This document shows, in pieces, positions 56,092-64,000 of a stretch of DNA of 64,000 bases. The notes beneath the pieces are model-generated. The model had not been told where the DNA came from. It did not search any database and saw only the letters and a program-made list of their open reading frames with translations. The stretch is taken from assembly GCA_910575075.1 (NCBI GenBank), contig CAJTCY010000003.1, positions 138,453 through 202,452 on the forward strand, read 5' to 3'. The translations under genes and the position numbers were made by a program. This DNA comes from Lachnospiraceae bacterium. GTDB taxonomy: Bacteria > Bacillota > Clostridia > Lachnospirales > Lachnospiraceae. Within the stretch, counting starts at the first letter, position 1. Every line of letters starts with the position of its first letter.

Positions 56092-57447
56092 ATGCAGGAT
56101 AGCAGGGTGAATCTGCGGGAACTGGTGTTAGAAGCGCTGCTTGCTGTTACAAGAGACCGAGAGTACAGCCATATTGTGATTCGTAATATTCTGGATAAAT
56201 ATCAATATCTGGATAAGCAGGAGCGAAGCTTTTTCAAACGTGTATGCCAGGGAACACTGGAACATATGATATGGATTGATTATGTATTGAACCAGTTTTC
56301 AAAGGTAAAAGTAAATAAAATGAAACCCCAGATCCGCTGCATATTAAGGATGGGAGTCTATGAGCTGAGGTTTATGGATGCCGTCCCAGCTTCCGCCACC
56401 TGCAACGAGGCGGTGAAGCTGGCCCAGAAGAAAGGATTTCAGAATCTGAAAGGATTTGTCAATGGCGTGCTGCGCAGTATCAGCCGCAATCTTGATAAGA
56501 TTGTTCTGCCAGATAAGAATCAGGATATGTTAAACTATCTGTCTGTGGCATATTCTATGCCGGAATGGATTTTGGAGCTTTGGAAGAGTACTTACTCTTG
56601 GGATCAGATCGAAGAAATTCTGCAGTCATTTTTAGTGGATGCGCCCGTTTCCATACGGGTAAATCCACTTAAAACCACCAGGAAAGCCTTGAAAAAAGAA
56701 TTGCAGGACCAGCAGATAGAGGTGTGGGAGCATGAGCAGCTGCCAGGCGTCCTCTATCTGAAAAATTACGACTCTCTGGCACGGATTTCTGCTTTTTCCC
56801 AGGGGAAATTTTATGTTCAGGATGTAAGTTCTATGCAGGTGGCTATTTCGGCAGATCCCCGGCCTGGTGATTATGTGCTGGATGTATGTGCGGCTCCCGG
56901 TGGAAAAAGCATTCATATGGCGGAACTTCTGCTGGAGGCAGAAAAACGCCAAAGAAGCGATTTAAAAGGGATGGTGGAGGCAAGGGACCTTACGGAATAT
57001 AAGGTGTCTCTGATTCAGGAAAATATAGAGCGCTGCGGACTTCCCAATATTCGTACAGCACAGGCGGACGCCAGGATTCTGGACAAAGGACAGGTGGAGA
57101 GGGCAGATATTGTGATTGCAGATCTGCCTTGTTCCGGCTTAGGCGTTTTGGGAAGGAAAGCAGATATCAAATACCGGATCACCAGAGAAGATATCAAGCA
57201 GCTCTGCAGGCTTCAGAGAGAAATTTTACATACCGTGCAGCAGTATGTGAAGGCAGGGGGAATACTAATGTACAGTACCTGTACGATTAATCCAGAGGAA
57301 AATGAAAACCATGTGAGTTGGTTTTTGCAGGAACATCCTCAGTTTCAATTGGAAACACAGCAGCAGATTCTTCCGGGCAAAGGCCGGAATGACGGGTTTT
57401 TCCTGGCAAAACTGCGAAAGGAATCAAAGATATGTCAGAAGATATAA
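56092..57447 (+). CDS. rsmB: 16S rRNA (cytosine-967-C5) methyltransferase
   Basis: 451 residues. An N-terminal NusB-like RNA-binding domain (about 1-145) is followed by a SAM methyltransferase domain with DVCAAPGGKS, DLPCSGLGVLG (Cys motif) and the second catalytic cysteine in MYSTCTINPEENE. AAGGAG lies before the ATG. It overlaps rlmN by 16 bp. Confidence 0.96.
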   Translation: MQDSRVNLRELVLEALLAVTRDREYSHIVIRNILDKYQYLDKQERSFFKRVCQGTLEHMIWIDYVLNQFSKVKVNKMKPQIRCILRMGVYELRFMDAVPASATCNEAVKLAQKKGFQNLKGFVNGVLRSISRNLDKIVLPDKNQDMLNYLSVAYSMPEWILELWKSTYSWDQIEEILQSFLVDAPVSIRVNPLKTTRKALKKELQDQQIEVWEHEQLPGVLYLKNYDSLARISAFSQGKFYVQDVSSMQVAISADPRPGDYVLDVCAAPGGKSIHMAELLLEAEKRQRSDLKGMVEARDLTEYKVSLIQENIERCGLPNIRTAQADARILDKGQVERADIVIADLPCSGLGVLGRKADIKYRITREDIKQLCRLQREILHTVQQYVKAGGILMYSTCTINPEENENHVSWFLQEHPQFQLETQQQILPGKGRNDGFFLAKLRKESKICQKI

Positions 57448-58463
57448 AGTCATTCAATCAAAAGGAGCTGGAAGCGTTTTTAGTTTCTCTGGGAGAAAAA
57501 CCGTTTCGGGCAAAACAGATTTATCCGTGGCTGCATGTGAAGCATGTGGAAAATTTTGAGGAAATGACAGATATTTCAAATAAATTAAAAGAGAAACTGA
57601 AGGAGAGCAGTGTGCTGACAGTGCTGAAACAGGTGCAGGTACAGTGCTCCAAATTGGACGGAACCAGAAAATATCTTTTTGCATTGGCAGACGGCAATAT
57701 GGTAGAGAGTGTGCTGATGCGGTATAAACATGGCAGCAGTGTCTGCATTTCTTCCCAGGCAGGCTGCCGTATGGGCTGCCGTTTTTGTGCTTCTACTTTG
57801 GACGGCCTGGTACGGAATCTGACGCCAGGAGAAATGCTGGATCAGATTTACCGTATTCAGAAAGATATTGGAGAACGGGTCTCTCATGTGGTAGTTATGG
57901 GCACGGGAGAGCCGCTGGATAATTACGATAATTTTCTTAAATTTATTGAGTTGATATCAGATGAACATGGGCTGAACATCAGCCAGAGAAACATAACCGT
58001 CTCCACTTGTGGAATTGTACCGAATATTTATAAGCTTGCAGAAAAAAAGCTTCAGATCACGCTGGCGCTATCCCTGCATGCTTCTTCTCAGGAAAAGCGG
58101 CTTGCGCTGATGCCGGTGGCAAAGAAATATGACATTCATCAGGTGATAGAAGCCTGCGAATATTATTTCAGACAGACGGGAAGACGGATTACCTTTGAAT
58201 ACAGTCTGGTGGGCGGCGTAAATGACAGTAGAGAGGAGGCGCGTCTTCTGGCAGGGCTTATTAAGGGCCAAAACTGTCATGTAAACCTTATCCCTGTAAA
58301 CCCTGTCAGGGAACGGGATTATGTACAGCCTGATCCGCAGGCAGTTGTAAATTTCAAAAATGAACTTGAAAAATATGGAATAAATGTTACTATAAGAAGA
58401 GAAATGGGCAGAGATATTGACGGTGCCTGCGGACAATTGCGGAAACGATTTATGGATTTATAG
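57432..58463 (+). CDS. rlmN: 23S rRNA (adenine-2503-C2) methyltransferase, radical SAM
   Basis: 343 residues. The iron-sulfur motif is CRMGCRFC in SSQAGCRMGCRFCASTL; the GMGEPL-like segment reads VVMGTGEPLDN; a terminal cysteine for the methyl transfer lies in GACGQLRKRF. It methylates A2503 of 23S rRNA and some tRNAs. A Cfr-type resistance enzyme is an unlikely alternative given this housekeeping context. It overlaps rsmB, so it is coupled. Confidence 0.96.
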   Translation: MSEDIKSFNQKELEAFLVSLGEKPFRAKQIYPWLHVKHVENFEEMTDISNKLKEKLKESSVLTVLKQVQVQCSKLDGTRKYLFALADGNMVESVLMRYKHGSSVCISSQAGCRMGCRFCASTLDGLVRNLTPGEMLDQIYRIQKDIGERVSHVVVMGTGEPLDNYDNFLKFIELISDEHGLNISQRNITVSTCGIVPNIYKLAEKKLQITLALSLHASSQEKRLALMPVAKKYDIHQVIEACEYYFRQTGRRITFEYSLVGGVNDSREEARLLAGLIKGQNCHVNLIPVNPVRERDYVQPDPQAVVNFKNELEKYGINVTIRREMGRDIDGACGQLRKRFMDL

Positions 58464-58500
58464 GATTGTAGAGTATTAGAGTTGCAGAATTGTAGACTAG

Positions 58501-58527
58501 TAGATTTGTAGATTTGTAGATTTGTAG
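58501..58527. repeat. Short 8-bp direct repeat TAGATTTG
   Basis: Three full copies plus TAG, inside the 80-bp rlmN-phosphatase gap. The preceding bases also hold several spaced TAG or TTGTAG words. With an 8-bp period a TAG falls in each reading frame, so it acts as an all-frame stop. Confidence 0.7.
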
Positions 58528-58543
58528 AAAGGCAGGGAGAGAC

Positions 58544-59287
58544 ATGAAGGCTTTTTCCAAAACGGATACAGGGAGAAGACGGGAAATGAATCAGGACTAT
58601 ATGTATACTTCTGAATCGCCAGTTGGAAATCTGCCCAATTTGTATATCCTGGCAGACGGCATGGGAGGACATAATGCGGGAGATTATGCCTCACGGTATA
58701 CGGTGGAAACAATTGTAAAGTCGGTACAGAACAGTCTGGAAACTGCTCCAATTGCTATTCTGCGGACAGCGATCAGGAGGGCGAATCTTGCAGTGCTGGA
58801 AAAGGCAGAGACGGACATCGACCTGGAAGGCATGGGAACCACAGTTGTAGCTGCAACCTACGCAGGCGGAGAGCTGTGTGTAGCGAATGTGGGAGACAGC
58901 CGGTTATATATCGCAGGAGAGGATTTCAGACAGATTACCAGAGATCATTCTTATGTGCAGGAAATGGTTCGCAGAGGCGAACTGCGCCCGGAGATTGCAA
59001 GAACACATCCGGACAGAAATATCATTACCCGGGCAGTAGGGGGAGGACCAGAAATAAATGTAGATTTTTTTGAGGTAGAATTAAGAGCGAAAGACCGAAT
59101 CCTGATGTGCTCCGACGGTCTGACTGATATGTTGGAGGACAGAGAGATTTTTAAAATAATAGAGGACAGAACAGAGACACAGGATATCATAGATGAGTTG
59201 GTCATGATGGCAAATGAATATGGCGGTAATGATAATATTACGGTGATATTGACGGATCCATTTGCAGCAGATGTGGACTGGAGGTAA
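58544..59287 (+). CDS. prpC: PP2C-type Ser/Thr phosphatase (Stp/PrpC)
   Basis: 247 residues. Metal-binding motifs of the PPM family are present: RRREMNQDYMY near the N-terminus, LADGMGGHNAGDYAS (Asp-Gly), GDSRLYIAG, LMCSDGLTDML and GGNDNITVI. It removes phosphate from targets of the partner kinase, which starts two bases after its stop. GCAGGGAG precedes the ATG. Confidence 0.96.
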   Translation: MKAFSKTDTGRRREMNQDYMYTSESPVGNLPNLYILADGMGGHNAGDYASRYTVETIVKSVQNSLETAPIAILRTAIRRANLAVLEKAETDIDLEGMGTTVVAATYAGGELCVANVGDSRLYIAGEDFRQITRDHSYVQEMVRRGELRPEIARTHPDRNIITRAVGGGPEINVDFFEVELRAKDRILMCSDGLTDMLEDREIFKIIEDRTETQDIIDELVMMANEYGGNDNITVILTDPFAADVDWR

Positions 59288-59289
59288 AG

Positions 59290-61392
59290 ATGTTAAAAGC
59301 AGGGTTTTATATTGCAGATCGATATGAGATAGTAGGAAAAGCAGGGGCCGGAGGCATGGCAGACGTCTATAAGGCCAAAGATCATACGCTGGGCAGGTTT
59401 GTGGGCATCAAGGTATTAAAGCAGGAGTTTTCAGAGGATGTGAATTTTGTTACAAAATTCCGTACAGAAGCACAGTCAGCAGCAGGTCTTGAGCATCCCA
59501 ATATTGTAAATATTTATGATGTTGGAAGTGAAAATGCCATGCATTACATTGTGATGGAATATGTGGAAGGAATTACCCTGAAAACATATATCGAGAAAAA
59601 GGGACAGCTCTCCTTTAAGGAAGCTGTGAGTATCGCTATTCAGGTAGGGCGTGGAATAGAGGCTGCACATAACAAGCATATCATTCATCGGGATATTAAG
59701 CCTCAGAACATTATAATTTCCACCGAAGGCAAGGTTAAGGTAACGGATTTCGGCATTGCCAGAGCGGCAAGCGCCAATACCATCAATTCTGAGGTTATGG
59801 GGTCTGTGCATTATGCGTCTCCAGAACAGGCACGGAACGGTTTTGTAGATGGGAAGAGTGATATTTATTCTCTGGGTATTGTCATGTATGAAATGGTTAC
59901 CGGACGCGTGCCCTTTGATGGAGAATCTACTGTGGCAATTGCCATTCAGCATCTTCAGGAGGAAATGGTAAATCCCAGTTCTTATGCGCCGGATCTGCCG
60001 ATCAGTTTAGAAAAGATCATATTGAAATGTACCCAGAAAAGCCCTGACCGCAGGTATGACACAATCAGCGATCTCCTTCTGGATCTGAAAAAGGCGCTGA
60101 TCAGCCCAGATGAGGATTTTGTGGTGATGGTTCCGGTGGGACAGCAGGATAAGACACGGGTTATGAAGCGTGAAGAAGTGGAGAGCATTAAGGAGCAGAC
60201 GCGAAATATTTATTACGAAGAAGCAGCTCAAGGTACAGAGGACGAGGAGGAAGAGGACGAGGAAGACGAAGAAGAGGATGATGGTTTTTTAAATCCTAAG
60301 ATGGAAAAAGCAGTAACCATCATGGGTATCGTTGCGGCTGTAATTATTGTGATCATTATTGTTTATATCGGCGGAAGTTTCCTGGGATTGTTCCGGTTTG
60401 GAGGCGGAAAAAGTGAAGACGACAAGAAACAGGACCCAGTGCAGACGGAAGAAGAGCAAGACGAACCGGAACAGGAAGAGGAAAAAGAGGAAGAGACAGT
60501 AGAGATGATCGAGCTCAGAGGCAAGACCTTTGAGGAAGCAAGCGAAGCGTTAAGAGGCATAGGACTTGGCATAGAAAAGGCAGGCGAAGAATCTTCAGAC
60601 CAGTATCAGCCAGGCCAGATTGTGACGCAGAGTGAAGCGGTGGGAACAAAAGTCAAAAAAAATACTACGGTCCGTGTCACAGTCAGCAGCGGAACAGGAG
60701 AATTTGAAGTGCCGAGCGTTATGGAGCTTGACAAGGAGTCAGCAGAAGCAAAATTAAGAGAGTATGAGTTGAATCCGGACGTTCATTTTGAGTACAGCGA
60801 CACGGTGCCAAGCGGAAATGTGATGTCCCAGAGCCCGGAAGCAGGAGCAAAAGCGAAGAAGGGAGATACGGTTACTCTTATTGTCAGCAGGGGTCCGCAG
60901 CCTATTGTTATGCCAGATGTGCGGAACAAGCCGGAAACGGCTGCCAGAGAGGAGCTTGCGGCATTGGGAATCAATGCGACGACCAATTCGGATTATAATG
61001 ATGAGGTACCAGAAGGAAATGTTATCAGCCAGAGCGTGCTGCCGGGCAAGAATGTGGAGAAAGGAATCACGGTAACGCTGACTATCAGCATGGGAAGAAA
61101 AAATGTTTATTACTCACTGAATAATTATACCATTGAAAAGCTGCCCAAAATTCCGGAAGACGCAGTCAGCATAGAAGCAGTGATTACGTTATACAAAGCC
61201 GGAGGCGGGGAAAAGATTAACAGCTGGACCGTAACTTCTTTCCCGTACAGCATAAATCAGAGCAATATAGAGGACTGCGCGCAGGGGTCGATCCGTATTG
61301 AATGGACCTGGATCTATCTGAGCGAGGATGGCGTAGAGATTACAGACAGAGCAACTTCTGAGATTGAAAATGTTAACTTTACCCAAGACTAA
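59290..61392 (+). CDS. prkC: PASTA-domain Ser/Thr protein kinase (PrkC/Stk)
   Basis: 700 residues. The kinase domain (about 10-270) has the G-loop KAGAGGMADVYKA, the catalytic loop HRDIKPQN, DFGIARA and the SPEQA region. An acidic low-complexity linker (about 315-332) leads to a transmembrane helix (about 340-365). Outside are three PASTA repeats (about 400-610) that bind muropeptides or lipid II, then an unassigned beta-rich end of about 90 residues. It senses cell-wall fragments and phosphorylates division, wall and germination proteins. It is paired with prpC. Confidence 0.96.
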   Translation: MLKAGFYIADRYEIVGKAGAGGMADVYKAKDHTLGRFVGIKVLKQEFSEDVNFVTKFRTEAQSAAGLEHPNIVNIYDVGSENAMHYIVMEYVEGITLKTYIEKKGQLSFKEAVSIAIQVGRGIEAAHNKHIIHRDIKPQNIIISTEGKVKVTDFGIARAASANTINSEVMGSVHYASPEQARNGFVDGKSDIYSLGIVMYEMVTGRVPFDGESTVAIAIQHLQEEMVNPSSYAPDLPISLEKIILKCTQKSPDRRYDTISDLLLDLKKALISPDEDFVVMVPVGQQDKTRVMKREEVESIKEQTRNIYYEEAAQGTEDEEEEDEEDEEEDDGFLNPKMEKAVTIMGIVAAVIIVIIIVYIGGSFLGLFRFGGGKSEDDKKQDPVQTEEEQDEPEQEEEKEEETVEMIELRGKTFEEASEALRGIGLGIEKAGEESSDQYQPGQIVTQSEAVGTKVKKNTTVRVTVSSGTGEFEVPSVMELDKESAEAKLREYELNPDVHFEYSDTVPSGNVMSQSPEAGAKAKKGDTVTLIVSRGPQPIVMPDVRNKPETAAREELAALGINATTNSDYNDEVPEGNVISQSVLPGKNVEKGITVTLTISMGRKNVYYSLNNYTIEKLPKIPEDAVSIEAVITLYKAGGGEKINSWTVTSFPYSINQSNIEDCAQGSIRIEWTWIYLSEDGVEITDRATSEIENVNFTQD

Positions 61393-61406
61393 GGAAATAA
61401 GTGTGT

Positions 61407-62285
61407 ATGCAGGGAAAAATTATGAAAGGGATTGCCGGTTTCTACTATGTGCATGTGGCAGAAGCCGGAACCTTTGAATGTAAGGCAAAAGGAATTTTCA
61501 GAAAAGAAAAAGTGAAGCCTCTGGTGGGTGATAATGTTGAAATAGAGCTGTTGGACCCTAGGGAAAAGACAGGAAATATCACAGAGATTCTGGCCAGAAA
61601 GAACACATTGATCCGTCCGGCTGTGGCAAATATTGACCAGGCGCTGGTGATTTTTGCGGCAGATAAGCCCAGACCCAATTTTAACCTTTTGGACCGTTTT
61701 CTGATTATGATGGAGCATCAGCAGGTAGAAACGGTGATTTGTTTTAACAAACAGGATTTGGTTGAATCAGAGGAACTGGATAAACTGAGATCCATTTATG
61801 AAGAATGCGGGTACCGCATTTTATTTGCCAGTGCCATGGAACAGAAAGGGCTGCAGGATATTCATACTATATTAGATGGAAAGACCACGACAGTGGCAGG
61901 TCCTTCCGGAGTTGGGAAATCTTCTCTTATCAATCTGCTGTGTCCAGGAGCAGAGATGGAGACAGGGGGGCTCAGTGAAAAAATTGACAGGGGAAAGCAT
62001 ACGACCCGTCATTCACAGCTTCTGCATATGGGAGGACACACTTATATTGTAGATACACCTGGATTCAGCTCTCTTTATCTTATGGGGTTTGAAAAGGAAG
62101 AGCTGAAAGGTTATTTTCGGGAATTTACGGCATATGAGCCTTTCTGTCGCTTTCAGGGATGCAGTCACATCCATGAGCCGGATTGCGGGGTTAAAACGGC
62201 ATTGGCAGAAGGAAAAATCAGTGCGGTACGTTATGAAGATTACAAGATGCTTTATGAAGAATTAAAAAGCGTCAAAAAATATTAA
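61407..62285 (+). CDS. rsgA: Ribosome small subunit GTPase A
   Basis: 292 residues. An N-terminal OB domain (about 1-70) is followed by a circularly permuted GTPase: NKQDL (G4) comes before GPSGVGKSSL (G1) and DTPGF (G3). The C-terminal zinc site has Cys and His in FCRFQGCSHIHEPDCGV. It assists late 30S maturation. The ATG at 61407 (MQGKIMKGIAGFYYV) fits family starts; GTG 61401 and ATG 61422 are alternatives. Confidence 0.96.
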   Translation: MQGKIMKGIAGFYYVHVAEAGTFECKAKGIFRKEKVKPLVGDNVEIELLDPREKTGNITEILARKNTLIRPAVANIDQALVIFAADKPRPNFNLLDRFLIMMEHQQVETVICFNKQDLVESEELDKLRSIYEECGYRILFASAMEQKGLQDIHTILDGKTTTVAGPSGVGKSSLINLLCPGAEMETGGLSEKIDRGKHTTRHSQLLHMGGHTYIVDTPGFSSLYLMGFEKEELKGYFREFTAYEPFCRFQGCSHIHEPDCGVKTALAEGKISAVRYEDYKMLYEELKSVKKY

Positions 62286-62305
62286 CATGCAAAAGGAGAA
62301 GGAAA

Positions 62306-62956
62306 ATGAATTGTTTATCACCGTCTATACTGGCAGCGGATATTTCTCGTCTGGGCGAAGAAATAAAGCTGATTGACGAAGCAGGTGCACAGTATGTGCA
62401 CATTGATATTATGGATGGGCATTTTGTCCCTACTATTTCTTTTGGGGCGCCGTTGATGAAATCCATCCGGGGACTTACGGAACGGATTTTTGATGTACAT
62501 CTGATGGTGAAAGAGCCAGCACATCTGGTGGAAGAAATGGTAGAATGCGGAGCGGATATCATTACCGTACATGCAGAAGGCTGTGTTCATCTTGACCGAA
62601 CTATTGATAAAATCAAGGAAAAAGGGGTACTTGCTTCTGTGGCGCTGAATCCGGCAACAGACCTCAGCTGCCTGGAATATATTCTGCCCAAATTAGACAT
62701 GGTTCTGCTGATGACAGTAAATCCAGGTTACGGAGGACAGAAGTATATTCCGTATGCCACACAGAAGATACGCGATCTGCGTCAGATGATCGAAGAAAGA
62801 GAGCTTAAGATCGATATAGAGGTGGATGGAGGAATCAACCTTTATAATGTCCAGGAAGTGTTAAATGCCGGGGCAAATATTATTGTGGCCGGTTCTGCCG
62901 TATTTCGGGGAGATACCATAGCCAATGTAGAAGAATTCCTCAAAGTGATGAAATAA
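62306..62956 (+). CDS. rpe: Ribulose-phosphate 3-epimerase
   Basis: 216 residues, TIM barrel. Motifs: LSPSILAADISRL, HIDIMDGHFVPTISFG (metal ligands), LMTVNPGYGGQ and EVDGGIN. It interconverts ribulose 5-phosphate and xylulose 5-phosphate. AGGAGAAGG precedes the ATG. The rsgA-rpe-thiN order is common in Firmicutes. Confidence 0.97.
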   Translation: MNCLSPSILAADISRLGEEIKLIDEAGAQYVHIDIMDGHFVPTISFGAPLMKSIRGLTERIFDVHLMVKEPAHLVEEMVECGADIITVHAEGCVHLDRTIDKIKEKGVLASVALNPATDLSCLEYILPKLDMVLLMTVNPGYGGQKYIPYATQKIRDLRQMIEERELKIDIEVDGGINLYNVQEVLNAGANIIVAGSAVFRGDTIANVEEFLKVMK

Positions 62957-62990
62957 TGGGCACAGCGCTCAGGAAAGCGGGAAGAGAAGC

Positions 62991-63647
62991 GTGGAATCAT
63001 TGATAATAAGCGGTGGAAACCTGGAAAAAGAATTTATCTGTTCTTATATCAGCCAGCATCCCGTTGAATTTACCATCGCGGTGGATGCTGGCATGAAGTT
63101 TTTTTATGAAGAGCATATGATACCGGATTATATTGTAGGTGATTTTGATTCGGTGGAACCAGATATTCTGCATAGTTTTCAGAATCTAAGGGGGAAGAAA
63201 AAGCCTGTAATTCTTCAGTTTCAGCCGGAAAAGGACGAGACAGATACAGAGCTTGCTATCCGCACAGCAGTCAAACAGGGCAGTGATGTTATTCATCTCT
63301 TAGGCGCTACAGGAAGCCGTATGGATCACATCATGGGAAATTTTCACTTGCTGGGCGCGGCCATGAAACAGGGCGTGGACTGTCATATGGCAGACCAGCA
63401 TAACCGTATTCGGATGATATGCGAGGGAATGGTAATAAAAAGAGAAAACCAGTATGGAAAGTATGTATCGCTGTTTCCCTTTACGCCTCAGGTAAAAGGG
63501 CTGACACTGAAAGGGTTTAAATACCCTCTGCATAATTATACGCTGGAATGTTATCACTCCCTCGGTGTCAGCAATGAGATTGTGGAAACACAGGCAGAGA
63601 TTTCTTTTGAGGAAGGCGTGTTGCTTGTAATTGAATCCAGAGATTAA
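62991..63647 (+). CDS. thiN: Thiamine pyrophosphokinase
   Basis: 218 residues. It converts thiamine to thiamine diphosphate. Motifs: VDAGMKFFYEEHMIPDYIVGDFDSV (Asp ligands), PEKDETDTELAI and LLGATGSRMDHIMGN. It starts with GTG behind GGGAAGAG. It is the last gene of the murE-thiN plus-strand run; the stop is three bases from the convergent gene, and no terminator is visible between them. Confidence 0.95.
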   Translation: MESLIISGGNLEKEFICSYISQHPVEFTIAVDAGMKFFYEEHMIPDYIVGDFDSVEPDILHSFQNLRGKKKPVILQFQPEKDETDTELAIRTAVKQGSDVIHLLGATGSRMDHIMGNFHLLGAAMKQGVDCHMADQHNRIRMICEGMVIKRENQYGKYVSLFPFTPQVKGLTLKGFKYPLHNYTLECYHSLGVSNEIVETQAEISFEEGVLLVIESRD

Positions 63648-63650
63648 AAA

Positions 63651-64000
63651 TTAATGGGCAGTCTGCACATTATTGTTAAGTGCATCCAGCAGATGATTCA
63701 CGATAGAGAGCAAGGGTTGAAATACCTGGTCAAACAGCCATGTATAAACGGAGCCAAACAGATTATTGAAAATTCGAAGTAAAACAGCGTATGGAAGACC
63801 GAAAACTGGTACTGCGACAGCGAGAGAGCTAAAGGCGTTGAAAACAGTCTGCCATCCATAACTGGCAGATAATCCTGTGCCGATACCTCCGAGAATTCCC
63901 AGGCAGGGAATAAAGCTGTCCGGTAAAAGGAAGTAGGCTGCCAAAAACAGGATGCTTCCCAGCACGTTTCCCGGGGCGCGGTATTTTATGCGGTCTGACA
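63651..64000 (-). CDS. Membrane protein of unknown family, C-terminal part (5' end outside window)
   Basis: The frame is open to the window edge on the minus strand, so the GTG near 63965 is probably internal. About 116 residues are visible. Three or so hydrophobic segments (ILFLAAYFLLP.., LGILGGIGTGLSASYGW.., VPVFGLPYAVLLRIF) suggest an integral membrane protein. No motif is recognised. It converges on thiN. Confidence 0.6.
   Translation of the reverse strand, partial: SDRIKYRAPGNVLGSILFLAAYFLLPDSFIPCLGILGGIGTGLSASYGWQTVFNAFSSLAVAVPVFGLPYAVLLRIFNNLFGSVYTWLFDQVFQPLLSIVNHLLDALNNNVQTAH

Overview
The window reads as a chromosome segment of a low-to-mid GC Firmicute of the Clostridia, most probably the family Lachnospiraceae. 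The support is gene content and style: a meso-DAP-type MurE, a PASTA kinase/phosphatase pair, an HECGH zinc peptidase beside rsmB, a luxS-mtnN pair, a type I panD beside a DUF2520 putative ketopantoate reductase, AGGAGG-type ribosome binding sites and strong SigA-like promoters. The methyl-accepting chemotaxis protein suggests a motile or once motile species. Genus cannot be fixed from sequence reading alone. No phage, plasmid, CRISPR array or transposase gene was seen.

Layout. 1-2.8 kb: the end of aspS, a HAD phosphatase, then luxS-mtnN (AI-2 and SAH detoxification). 3-5.5 kb: iron alcohol dehydrogenase (minus strand), a PAP2 membrane phosphatase and tRNA-Pro(GGG). 5.6-8.1 kb: an L,D-transpeptidase and a LacI-type regulator. 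8.4-18.3 kb: a carbohydrate operon (sugar-binding lipoprotein, two permeases, GH2 beta-galactosidase, an uncharacterised 611-residue protein, a zinc-ribbon microprotein, and a GH53 galactanase without signal peptide) preceded by two LacI-like operators; it looks like import and cytoplasmic breakdown of beta-1,4-galacto-oligosaccharides. 18.3-19.8 kb: a heptad-repeat coiled-coil gene and a dense 600-bp block of palindromic elements. 19.8-24.5 kb: two PLP aminotransferases, DUF368, DUF1294 and glyA. 24.7-31.8 kb: a chemoreceptor (minus strand), then a MacAB-like exporter operon with two different membrane-fusion proteins. 31.8-35.4 kb: serS, an anchored unknown protein and an FtsW/RodA-family protein. 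35.4-39.8 kb: a 20-bp tandem repeat, then an adenylate-forming ligase with an SsuABC-like importer. 40-44.4 kb: pantothenate/CoA genes (DUF2520 reductase, panB, panC, panD, coaBC). 44.5-49.9 kb: secreted and cytoplasmic unknowns, an ABC-2-type exporter and a GNAT remnant. 50-63.6 kb: a long housekeeping run: murE, priA, def, fmt, zinc peptidase, rsmB, rlmN, PP2C, prkC, rsgA, rpe, thiN. The last 350 bp hold the 3' part of a minus-strand membrane protein.

The most unusual content is non-coding. (1) A family of palindromic MITE-like elements (five clear copies of 286, 131, 55, 55 and 285 bp, plus one decayed copy) with ends close to TAGGTAATTGCGAAACT; each clear copy is flanked by 11-12 bp direct repeats that look like target-site duplications. 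The elements supply the C-terminus of one protein and, in some places, a -35-like hexamer next to an A/T-rich target repeat that could act as -10. (2) A separate 312-bp imperfect palindrome with internal hairpins. (3) A 25-nt hairpin family whose stems differ by compensatory changes between copies. (4) A seven-unit 20-bp tandem repeat upstream of the ligase/transporter operon. All calls are from reading the sequence; no database search was run.
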